Assembly: GCA_900541475.1 (NCBI GenBank)
Contig: UQJV01000011.1
Location: 1 to 44,311 of the forward strand
Length of the DNA: 44,311 nucleotides
Reading direction: 5' to 3'
Source: an uncultured Collinsella sp.
GTDB taxonomy: Bacteria > Actinomycetota > Coriobacteriia > Coriobacteriales > Coriobacteriaceae
The notes under the pieces were generated by a model, which was not told where the DNA came from, did not search any database, and saw only the letters and a program-made list of their open reading frames with translations. The translations under genes were made by a program, and so were the position numbers. Below are positions 31,323-38,207 of this stretch, one piece after another; position 1 is the stretch's first letter; every line of letters starts with the position of its first letter.

Positions 31323-33104
31323 ATGCTGCTTACGCAAACGACAACGCCCGAGGACGTCAAGGCTCTTAATCGCGCTGAGCTCCCGCAGCTCTGCGATGAG
31401 ATTCGCCACGCCATCCTCGAAAGCTCCGCCGCTGTCGGCGGACACGTTGCACCCAACCTGGGCGTCGTTGAGCTCACGGTCGCGCTCCATCGCGTGTTTA
31501 ACTCCCCCACCGACAAGATTGTCTTTGACGTGTCGCACCAGACCTACGCCCACAAGGCGCTGACCGGGCGCGCGTACACCTATATCGACCCGGAGCGCTT
31601 TGGCGAGGCCTCTGGCTTTGCCAATCCCGACGAGTCCGAGCATGACCTGTTTGCCATGGGCCATACCTCCACGTCGGTGAGCTTGGGCTGCGGCCTTGCC
31701 CACGCGCGCGACCTGGCGGGTGACACGTATAACGTCATTACTGTTATTGGCGACGGCTCGCTTTCGGGCGGCCTGGCGTTTGAGGGCTTTAACAATGCCG
31801 CCGAGCTCGACAGCAACCTGATCATCATCGTCAACGATAACGACCAGTCCATTGCCGAAAACCACGGTGGCCTCTATCGCAATCTGGCCGAGCTGCGTGC
31901 CAGCAACGGCACCTGCGAGCGCAACGTTTTCCGCGCGCTGGGGCTCGACTATCGCTACCTGGCCGCCGGCAACGATGTCCAAGCGCTGGTCGATACGCTG
32001 CAGGAGCTGCGCGATATCGATCACCCCATCGTGCTGCACGTCTCGACCGCCAAGGGCAAGGGCTTTGTGCCAGCCCAGAGCGATCCCGAGCACTGGCATC
32101 ATGTGGGGCCCTTCGATATGGCAACCGGCCGCAAACTTTGCCCGGGCCACCCGAGCGAGCCCGCACCGCGCACCTATGCCGATATTACGGGCGAGGCGCT
32201 CAGCGCCGCCATCGAGCGCGATCCGCAGGTCGTGGGCATCACGGCCGCCACGCCCTACATCATGGGCTTTACACCCGAGCTTCGCGCAGCGGCAGGCAAG
32301 CAGTTTGTCGACGTGGGCATTGCCGAGGAGCACGCCGTGACCTTTGCCACCGCGCTTGCACGCTCGGGCGCCAAGCCAGTCTTTGGTGTGTACGGCACGT
32401 TTTTGCAGCGCGCCTACGACGAGCTGTGGCACGACCTGTGCCTCAACGACGCCTCTGCAACCATCCTGGTGTTTGGCGCGTCGATCTTTGGCACCACGTC
32501 CGAGACGCACCTCTCGTTCTTTGATATTTCCATGCTGGGCGGACTTCCCAACATGCGCTACCTAGCGCCGGCCTGCATGGAGGAATACCTGTCCATGCTG
32601 AGCTGGTCGCTCAACCACCGCGAGCATCCCGTGGCAATCCGCGTACCGGGCATCGGCTTGGTAAGCCGCCCCGATCTGGCGCCCGCCGAGGGCACCGGCT
32701 ACAGCGTCGTTCGCTACAACGTGGTGCGCCAGGGTCGCGACGTTGCCGTGCTCGCGCTCGGCGATTTCTTTGAGCTGGGCGAGCGCGTGGCAAACCGCTT
32801 GGCTGCCGAGTACGGTATCGAGGCAACACTCGTCAACCCGCGCTTTGCAACCGAGCTTGACCGCGAGTTCCTCGACAGCCTTGCCGCCGAGCATCGCGTT
32901 GTCGTCACCCTCGAGGACGGCATCTTGGACGGCGGCTGGGGCGAGCGCGTGGCATGTTATTTGGCCTGCACGCCGTTGTGCACGCGCACCTTCGGCATCG
33001 CCAAGGGCTTCCCCGACCGCTACGATCCCAACGAGCTGCTCGCTCAGAACGGCATGACGGTCGAGAACATGGCCGCCGAAGCCGTAAGACTACTCAACGA
33101 GTAA
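31323..33104 (+). CDS. 1-deoxy-D-xylulose-5-phosphate synthase-like transketolase
   Basis: 593 residues, somewhat short for Dxs (about 620-640). The ThDP site is complete: VIGDGSLSGGLAFEGFNNA and IIVNDNDQSIAENHG. GHTSTS, KGKGFVPAQSDPEHWH, DVGIAEEHAVTFATALA and YGTFLQRAYDEL are clear Dxs-family marks. However, by hand alignment three E. coli Dxs active-site residues (numbering from memory) appear changed: R99 to P, R420 to G, D427 to T; H431 and R478 are kept. It may be a true but divergent Dxs or a paralogue acting on another acceptor. ATG 31323 has GGAG 12 bases upstream. A strong terminator follows. Confidence 0.85.
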   Translation: MLLTQTTTPEDVKALNRAELPQLCDEIRHAILESSAAVGGHVAPNLGVVELTVALHRVFNSPTDKIVFDVSHQTYAHKALTGRAYTYIDPERFGEASGFANPDESEHDLFAMGHTSTSVSLGCGLAHARDLAGDTYNVITVIGDGSLSGGLAFEGFNNAAELDSNLIIIVNDNDQSIAENHGGLYRNLAELRASNGTCERNVFRALGLDYRYLAAGNDVQALVDTLQELRDIDHPIVLHVSTAKGKGFVPAQSDPEHWHHVGPFDMATGRKLCPGHPSEPAPRTYADITGEALSAAIERDPQVVGITAATPYIMGFTPELRAAAGKQFVDVGIAEEHAVTFATALARSGAKPVFGVYGTFLQRAYDELWHDLCLNDASATILVFGASIFGTTSETHLSFFDISMLGGLPNMRYLAPACMEEYLSMLSWSLNHREHPVAIRVPGIGLVSRPDLAPAEGTGYSVVRYNVVRQGRDVAVLALGDFFELGERVANRLAAEYGIEATLVNPRFATELDREFLDSLAAEHRVVVTLEDGILDGGWGERVACYLACTPLCTRTFGIAKGFPDRYDPNELLAQNGMTVENMAAEAVRLLNE

Positions 33105-33105
33105 G

Positions 33106-33148
33106 AAAACCTCCGCAAGGGAAGCATCCCTGCGGAGGTTTTAATTTT
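33106..33148 (+). terminator. Terminator of the Dxs-like gene
   Basis: AAAACCTCCGCA (33106-33117) pairs with TGCGGAGGTTTT (33131-33142), continued by GGGA/TCCC inside (one bulged A, loop AGCA), then TTTTAATTTT. Confidence 0.92.
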
Positions 33149-33161
33149 CGCGACGCGATTA

Positions 33162-33216
33162 TCTCAATCTGTAACATCTAGAGCCCGAATTCCCGTCTAA
33201 CTGTTACAGATTGAGA
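33162..33216. repeat. 14-bp inverted repeat element
   Basis: TCTCAATCTGTAAC (33162-33175) is the exact reverse complement of GTTACAGATTGAGA (33203-33216), with 27 bases between (including TCTAGA and GAATTC). It lies between the Dxs terminator and the ABC importer promoter. It is the same kind of object as 42141-42207 (long arms, loop of about 27 bases, upstream of a promoter) but with unrelated sequence. Confidence 0.8.
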
Positions 33217-33250
33217 CAAAGCAGCGAGGCAGGCCGTCACATCCGCAAGA

Positions 33251-33285
33251 ACCACCACAAAGGTGCCTGTCCCTTTTTGGTAGGT
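33251..33285. repeat. Intergenic repeat, family B (copy 2)
   Basis: ACCACCACAAAGGTGCCTGT then CCCTTTTTGGTAGGT. The first half matches 13546-13571 with few changes; the second half (CCTGTCCCTTTTTGG.AGGT) matches the closing part of family A at 43239-43257. The arms can pair ACCACCACAAAGG with CCTTTTTGGTAGGT, with wobbles. Confidence 0.65.
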
Positions 33286-33327
33286 AGAATAACCCATAAG
33301 GTAAGTATGTTTCTGAGTTATTTCGTG

Positions 33328-33357
33328 TTGACCCATTTGAGCGCGATAGGGTATAAC
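33328..33357 (+). promoter_or_regulatory. Promoter of the amino acid ABC importer
   Basis: TTGACC (33328-33333), 18-base spacer, TATAAC (33352-33357), giving a start near 33364 and a leader of about 37 bases before ATG 33401. Close to consensus; the best promoter I see in the window. Confidence 0.7.
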
Positions 33358-33400
33358 TCTACTCAACCGCTAGGGATTTTATTGAGAAAGGTGTTCTACC

Positions 33401-34396
33401 ATGAGCAAGAACCTCTCCCAGCAGGTCGTTCTCGACCGCCGCGGCTTTGTCGCCGCTACCTTCGCAACCGTCGCCGGCCTTGGTCTTGCCGGCTGCTCCG
33501 ACACCAGCGCCGAGGCCGACAAGGGTTCCGCCGCCGGCTCCTCCAAGGGCTCCGAGGATACCGAGGTTTCCGCTACGCTCGATGCCAAGGCATTCGACAA
33601 GCTCGTCGACAACGGCCCCAAGGCCGATGACGACGCCATCGCCGCCAGCACCTGGGCCACGGCCGTCAAGGACGCCGGCGTCTTTAAGATCGGTGGCGTT
33701 CTGACCTCCACGCTCTTCTCCCTCCTCAACGAGAAAGACGGTCAGACCCGCGGCTTCGACGCCGGTATCGCACAGCTCCTGTCCAACTACATTCTGGGCG
33801 AGAACAAGGTCGAGATCACCCAGGTGACCTCGGACACACGCGAGTCCGTCCTGCAGAACGGCCAGGTCGACGCCGTCTTTGCCACCTACACCATCACTGA
33901 CGAGCGCAAGAAGCTCGTCTCCTTCGCCGGCCCCTACTACTACACACAGCAGGCCATCCTGGTGCTCGCCGACAACGACGACATCAAGAGCGTCGACGAC
34001 CTGGCCGACAAGAACGTCGCCGTCCAGTCCGGCTCCAACGGCCCCGCTATCCTGGAGGAGTTCGCCCCCAAGGCCAGCCAGCAGGAGTTCAAGACCGACG
34101 AGGAGGCCCGCCAGGCACTCCAGCAGGGCCGCGTTGACGCCTACGTCATCGATAACAACATGCAGCAGAGCGCCCTGGTCCGCGAGCCCGGTAAGTACAA
34201 GATCGCCGGCAAGCCCTTCGGCAGCAAGGAGCCCTATGGCATTGGCCTGCCGCTCGATTCCGACGGCGTCGCCTTTGTCAACAACTTCCTTAAGAAGATC
34301 GAGGACGATGGCACCTGGACTGAGCTGTGGCAGATCTGCATCGGCAACCGTACGGGCGACACTAATGTTCCCGAGCTGCCCGAGATCGGCGCTTAG
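33401..34396 (+). CDS. Polar amino acid ABC transporter, substrate-binding lipoprotein
   Basis: 331 residues. The signal has a twin-arginine look (DRRGFVAATFATVAGLGLAGC) with lipobox LAGC and lipid-bearing Cys32, so it may be a Tat-exported lipoprotein. An acidic/Ser linker leads to a SBP_bac_3 domain (residues ~95-320): SDTRESVLQNGQVDAVFATY, TDERKKLVSFAGPYYYTQQ and GRVDAYVIDNNM. It captures a polar amino acid, probably of the Glu/Gln/Asp group, for the permeases downstream. ATG 33401 follows AAAGGTG. An intrinsic terminator between this gene and the permeases would keep the binding protein in excess. Confidence 0.92.
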   Translation: MSKNLSQQVVLDRRGFVAATFATVAGLGLAGCSDTSAEADKGSAAGSSKGSEDTEVSATLDAKAFDKLVDNGPKADDDAIAASTWATAVKDAGVFKIGGVLTSTLFSLLNEKDGQTRGFDAGIAQLLSNYILGENKVEITQVTSDTRESVLQNGQVDAVFATYTITDERKKLVSFAGPYYYTQQAILVLADNDDIKSVDDLADKNVAVQSGSNGPAILEEFAPKASQQEFKTDEEARQALQQGRVDAYVIDNNMQQSALVREPGKYKIAGKPFGSKEPYGIGLPLDSDGVAFVNNFLKKIEDDGTWTELWQICIGNRTGDTNVPELPEIGA

Positions 34397-34484
34397 GCAG
34401 CGAGCCTGGTAACGGCCGCAACGAAACCATATGGAAACGCACGATGCGCTTTATTGCGGTAAACTGTTTCCTCACAGAGTTGTC

Positions 34485-34519
34485 GGGGCTTCCGTACACA
34501 CGGGAGCCCCTTTCCTTAT
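34485..34519 (+). terminator. Internal terminator / attenuator of the ABC operon
   Basis: GGGGCTTCCG (34485-34494) pairs with CGGGAGCCCC (34501-34510), 10 bp with one G-T wobble, then TTTCCTTATC. It lies between the binding-protein gene and the first permease, so only part of transcription would continue. Confidence 0.8.
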
Positions 34520-34534
34520 CGGCGGGAGGTCCGC

Positions 34535-35194
34535 ATGAGTCTCTCCGAACTCTGGTCGCTCTATGGCCAGAACTATATCGACGCGCTGCTAGCAACCTGG
34601 GGCATGACGCTTGAGTCGTTTGCCATCGCCATGGTGCTGGCCGTCGCCGTCACCGTGATGCGCGTGTCGCCGCTCAAGCCGCTGCGCGTCTTTGGCGACC
34701 TGTATGTCCAGGTCTTCCGTAACATCCCCGGCATCGCACTGCTCATCATCGTCGTCTATGCGCTGCCGCCGCTCAAGGTCGTCCTGCCCTACCGCACCTG
34801 CGTTATCGTCGCCACGGTCCTTTTGGGCTCGGCCTTTGGCTCCGAGAACTTTATGAGCGGCATCAACACCGTCGGCGTCGGCCAGGTGGAAGCCGCCCGC
34901 TCGCTGGGGATGAGCTTCAGCCGTATCCTCGCCAAGATCGTGATTCCGCAGGCGCTGCGCTCGAGCGTGCTGCCCATGACCAACCTCTTTATCGCTGTCA
35001 TGCTCACCACCGCGCTCGGCAGCCAGGTACCGTTGCAACCGCAAGAGCTCACCGGCGTGGTGAGCTACATCAACACGCGCTCGCTCGGCGGCGTCGCCGC
35101 GTTCTTTATCTCGGCGCTCGGCTACCTGGGCACGGCCTTTGTGGTGAGCCACATTGGCAACTACATTGATAAGAAGGTGAGGATCCTCCGATGA
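34535..35194 (+). CDS. Amino acid ABC transporter permease (first)
   Basis: 219 residues, about five membrane helices of the HisMQ type. It carries the EAA-type cytoplasmic loop GVGQVEAARSLGMSFSRILAKIVIPQALR that contacts the ATPase. ATG 34535 follows GGGAGGT. It overlaps the next permease by four bases (ATGA), indicating coupled translation. Forms a heterodimer with it. Confidence 0.93.
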   Translation: MSLSELWSLYGQNYIDALLATWGMTLESFAIAMVLAVAVTVMRVSPLKPLRVFGDLYVQVFRNIPGIALLIIVVYALPPLKVVLPYRTCVIVATVLLGSAFGSENFMSGINTVGVGQVEAARSLGMSFSRILAKIVIPQALRSSVLPMTNLFIAVMLTTALGSQVPLQPQELTGVVSYINTRSLGGVAAFFISALGYLGTAFVVSHIGNYIDKKVRILR

Positions 35195-36024
35195 GCAAGC
35201 ACTCCACCTCCGCGCTCACCATGCGCGATGCGCTCTACGAGGCTCCCGGCCCCAAAATGCGCGCCAAGATTCGCATCGGCACCGCCATCTCGCTTGTTGC
35301 CGTCGCCGTGCTCTTCGCCCTCGTGTTGCAGCGCTTTTATGTGACCGGCCAGCTTTCGGTCCACTATTGGTATTTCTTTACGCACCTCACCACCTGGAAG
35401 TTCCTGCTTGCCGGCTTTGAGGGCACCGTTAAAGTCGCACTCACCGCCGGCGCCATCGCGCTGGTGCTGGGCTTAGCCCTTATGCTCGGCCGTACCAGCG
35501 ACATTAAGCCGCTGCAGCTGGTCTGCCGCGTGCTCACGGATTTCTTCCGCGGCGTGCCGAGCCTGCTGTTCATCTACTTCTTCTTTTTGGTGCTGCCCCA
35601 GTACAAGATCGCGCTGCCGTCGTTTTGGATGCTCACGCTTCCCGTCGCGCTCGCTGCCGCCGGCGTACTCGCCGAGATCTTCCGTGCCGGTGTCAACGCC
35701 GTACCGCGCGGCCAAGTCGAAGCCGCCCAGGCACTCGGTCTCTCCAAAGCTAAAATCACCTTTAAAATCGTGTTGCCGCAGGCCATTCGGTTTATCATTC
35801 CGTCGTTGATTTCGCAGCTTGTGGTCGTAGTCAAAGACACCACCGTCGCCTATGTGGTGAGCTACCCCGACCTCATGCAAAACGCCCGCGTGCTCATTAC
35901 CAACTACGACGCCCTCGTGTCGGTCTACCTGGTTATCGCGGTCATCTATATCCTCATCAACGTCGCGATTAACAAGGCTGCTGTCTACGTTTCGCACAAG
36001 ACCGGCGCGACCATCATCCGCTAA
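35191..36024 (+). CDS. Amino acid ABC transporter permease (second)
   Basis: 277 residues. An N-terminal cytoplasmic extension of about 30 residues precedes the HisMQ-type core. The coupling loop PRGQVEAAQALGLSKAKITF followed by KIVLPQAIRF is clear, and the C-terminal VKDTTVAYVVSYPDLM segment is typical. The start ATG overlaps the previous stop; GAGGATCC upstream serves as ribosome site. The ATPase gene follows 35 bases later. Confidence 0.93.
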   Translation: MSKHSTSALTMRDALYEAPGPKMRAKIRIGTAISLVAVAVLFALVLQRFYVTGQLSVHYWYFFTHLTTWKFLLAGFEGTVKVALTAGAIALVLGLALMLGRTSDIKPLQLVCRVLTDFFRGVPSLLFIYFFFLVLPQYKIALPSFWMLTLPVALAAAGVLAEIFRAGVNAVPRGQVEAAQALGLSKAKITFKIVLPQAIRFIIPSLISQLVVVVKDTTVAYVVSYPDLMQNARVLITNYDALVSVYLVIAVIYILINVAINKAAVYVSHKTGATIIR

Positions 36025-36059
36025 CGCTTTACCATTTCGAGTCATAAGGAGCCGAGCAC

Positions 36060-36824
36060 ATGGCACAGAGCACCTCTTCCACCGGCAATCAGCCGCTGAT
36101 CGAGCTCAGACACGTCGATAAGCACTATGGCGATCTGCACGTCCTCAACGACATCAATCTCTCGGTCGACCGCGGCGAGGTCGTCGTGGTGATTGGCCCC
36201 TCGGGCTCGGGCAAGTCGACCATGTGCCGAACCATCAACCGCCTGGAAACCATCGACTCGGGCGAGATCCTCATCGAGGGCGAGCCCCTGCCGCAGGAAG
36301 GCAAGGATCTTGCCCGCATGCGCGCCGAGCTGGGCATGGTGTTTCAGCAGTTCAACCTGTTCGCACATATGACCGTACTGCAGAACGTCATGCTGGGACC
36401 GGTCGATGTGCTGGGCGTCTCCAAGGAGGAGGCTCGCGAGCGCGCCATGGACCTGCTGAGCCGCGTGGGCGTGGCCGAGCAGGCCGATAAGGTGCCCGCG
36501 CAGCTCTCGGGCGGCCAGCAACAGCGTGTAGCCATCGCCCGCTCGCTTGCCATGCAACCCAAGGCCATGCTTTTTGACGAGCCCACGAGCGCCCTTGACC
36601 CCGAGATGATCAACGAGGTGCTCGAGGTCATGGTCCGTCTGGCCCAGCAGGGCATGACGATGATCGTCATTACGCACGAGATGAACTTCGCCCGCCGCGT
36701 GGCAGACCGCGTCGTATTTATGGCCGACGGCCAGATCGTGGAAACCGGCACACCCGACGAGTTCTTCGACCATCCCCAGACCAAGCGCGCCCAGGACTTC
36801 CTCAACTCCATTAAGGGCCACTAG
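36060..36824 (+). CDS. Polar amino acid ABC transporter ATPase (GlnQ-like)
   Basis: 254 residues. Walker A is GPSGSGKST (about 46-54), the Q-loop MVFQQFNLF, the signature LSGGQQQR, Walker B AMLFDEPTSALDPEM and the switch His in VITHEMNFAR. It powers the importer formed by the two permeases and the lipoprotein upstream. ATG 36060 follows AAGGAG. Last gene of the operon; a weak hairpin (about 36836-36868) without a T-run follows. Confidence 0.95.
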   Translation: MAQSTSSTGNQPLIELRHVDKHYGDLHVLNDINLSVDRGEVVVVIGPSGSGKSTMCRTINRLETIDSGEILIEGEPLPQEGKDLARMRAELGMVFQQFNLFAHMTVLQNVMLGPVDVLGVSKEEARERAMDLLSRVGVAEQADKVPAQLSGGQQQRVAIARSLAMQPKAMLFDEPTSALDPEMINEVLEVMVRLAQQGMTMIVITHEMNFARRVADRVVFMADGQIVETGTPDEFFDHPQTKRAQDFLNSIKGH

Positions 36825-36911
36825 CTCAATTGCCACGCGGGCAAATTCATCAGTAACGTTTGCCCCGCGCCACCCCTGTGCCATGTCCACCCGGATTCGA
36901 AAGCCGCAACC

Positions 36912-37721
36912 ATGATCGGAACCCACACCTCATCGTCATACACCCCGCACGTCGACGTTGCCCCCGCCGACCGTCCGCTCATCCTCGTCGCGCCGCGTTG
37001 GGAAGAGGCAAAACCGTTTTTGAGCGAGACGCTCTCCCCCAACGAGGAAATCGCAAGTGTCTTTGTCGATGCCATCCTTGCCGCCGGTGGCCTGCCGCTG
37101 CAGATGTCTATTACCGAAGACGTCGATGTTATCCGTCATTACGTGGAAATCGCTGACGGTATCGCTATTCCCGGCGGCCCGGACGTCAACCCCAAACGCT
37201 GGGGCGACGAGCGTCCTTACGACCCCACGCTGTGCTGCGAGATTCGCGACCGTTTTGAGTTTAAGCTGGTTAACGAGGTGCTTCGCGCCAAGAAGCCGCT
37301 CTTTACCACCTGCCGAGGCACGCAGCTGCTCAATGTCGCCACCGGCGGCACCCTGTGCATGGACGTGCCGAGCCTGGGTGCGCGCGAGGGCCGCACGCAG
37401 TGGCGCCATACCCACGTGCTCAACGATCCCGTGCACCCCGTCGAGGTCGTGCCGGGCTCGCTGCTGGAGCGCGCGGTTGGCGGGCACAGGCTGATCCAGA
37501 CCAACTCGGCACATCACTGCTGCGTCGATCGTCTGGGTAAAAGCACGCGCTTGGTCGCCAAGGCAACCGACGGCGTTCCCGAGTGCATCGAGGTCGAAGG
37601 CCAGCCATTCTGCCTGGGCGTGCAATGGCATCCTGAGTACACGTGGATGACGCTCGAGACCGACTTTAACCTGTGGAAGTCGTTTGTCGAGGCAGCGGCC
37701 AAGGTAAAGCAGACACGCTAG
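36912..37721 (+). CDS. Gamma-glutamyl-GABA hydrolase-like class I amidotransferase (peptidase C26)
   Basis: 269 residues. The nucleophile is Cys134 in LFTTCRGTQLLNV; the catalytic His and Glu lie in LGVQWHPEYTW. GIAIPGGPDVNPKRWGDE and QTNSAHHCCVDRLG are PuuD-like. Members cleave gamma-glutamyl amides such as gamma-Glu-GABA, releasing glutamate. ATG 36912 lacks a strong ribosome site, so the start is uncertain. Its position right after a polar amino acid importer suggests a role in amino acid or polyamine breakdown, but it is 87 bases away. Confidence 0.88.
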   Translation: MIGTHTSSSYTPHVDVAPADRPLILVAPRWEEAKPFLSETLSPNEEIASVFVDAILAAGGLPLQMSITEDVDVIRHYVEIADGIAIPGGPDVNPKRWGDERPYDPTLCCEIRDRFEFKLVNEVLRAKKPLFTTCRGTQLLNVATGGTLCMDVPSLGAREGRTQWRHTHVLNDPVHPVEVVPGSLLERAVGGHRLIQTNSAHHCCVDRLGKSTRLVAKATDGVPECIEVEGQPFCLGVQWHPEYTWMTLETDFNLWKSFVEAAAKVKQTR

Positions 37722-37742
37722 CTCGCGAACCGCATAACAGAT

Positions 37743-37785
37743 AAGGGCGCCCCGCCGGCCACATGGTCCGACGGGGCGCCCTTTT
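37743..37785 (+). terminator. Terminator between convergent genes
   Basis: AAGGGCGCCCCG (37743-37754) pairs perfectly with CGGGGCGCCCTT (37772-37783), then TTTT. It works for the amidotransferase gene on the plus strand and may also stop the HPt operon from the other side. Confidence 0.9.
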
Positions 37786-37826
37786 GCCTATACGCGGCCG
37801 GCATACAGCCCAAGGCTCGCAAGCTC

Positions 37827-38183
37827 TTATTCAGCCGCCTCGCGCAGGGCCGACATCGTAGCCGCATATTGCTGCTGCAGTGCATGCATTCCCTCGCGTG
37901 CGCCGTCAACGGCATCGGCGCCGCGCAGCGCATCGGTCACCACAACCGCCGGCTCGTACAGATTATCGAATCCCAGGTTCTGGCTCACGCCCTTGAGCGT
38001 ATGCACTGCCATAAACGCACCTTCAGCGTCTCCCGCCGCCATGGCAGCCTCCAGCTTGTCCATGCTCTCGTCATCCAAAAACTTGAGGGCAAAGCGGGCA
38101 AGCATTTCCTCGCCCATCAGCCGAGCGCACGCGTCATCATAATTAGCGCCGATCTTCTCATACGCCTCACGCATGGAAATCAT
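37827..38183 (-). CDS. Histidine phosphotransfer (HPt) domain protein
   Basis: 118 residues, all helical. The phospho-accepting His61 lies in the HPt signature AVHTLKGVSQNLGF. It would pass phosphate between receiver domains. It follows the GGDEF-like/REC/HD-GYP gene by 24 bases, so its partner is probably that REC domain. No histidine kinase is seen in the window. ATG 38183 has GGAG ten bases upstream; a second ATG three codons later is possible. Confidence 0.88.
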   Translation of the reverse strand: MISMREAYEKIGANYDDACARLMGEEMLARFALKFLDDESMDKLEAAMAAGDAEGAFMAVHTLKGVSQNLGFDNLYEPAVVVTDALRGADAVDGAREGMHALQQQYAATMSALREAAE

Positions 38184-38207
38184 GGGTTAAAAACTCCTTT
38201 GGTCAAA

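Noticed and set aside
30193..31563. 456-codon frame on the plus strand opposite the CmpB-like and HD genes
   Set aside because: Shadow; crosses two real genes and an intergenic region, with an Arg/Gln/His-rich translation.
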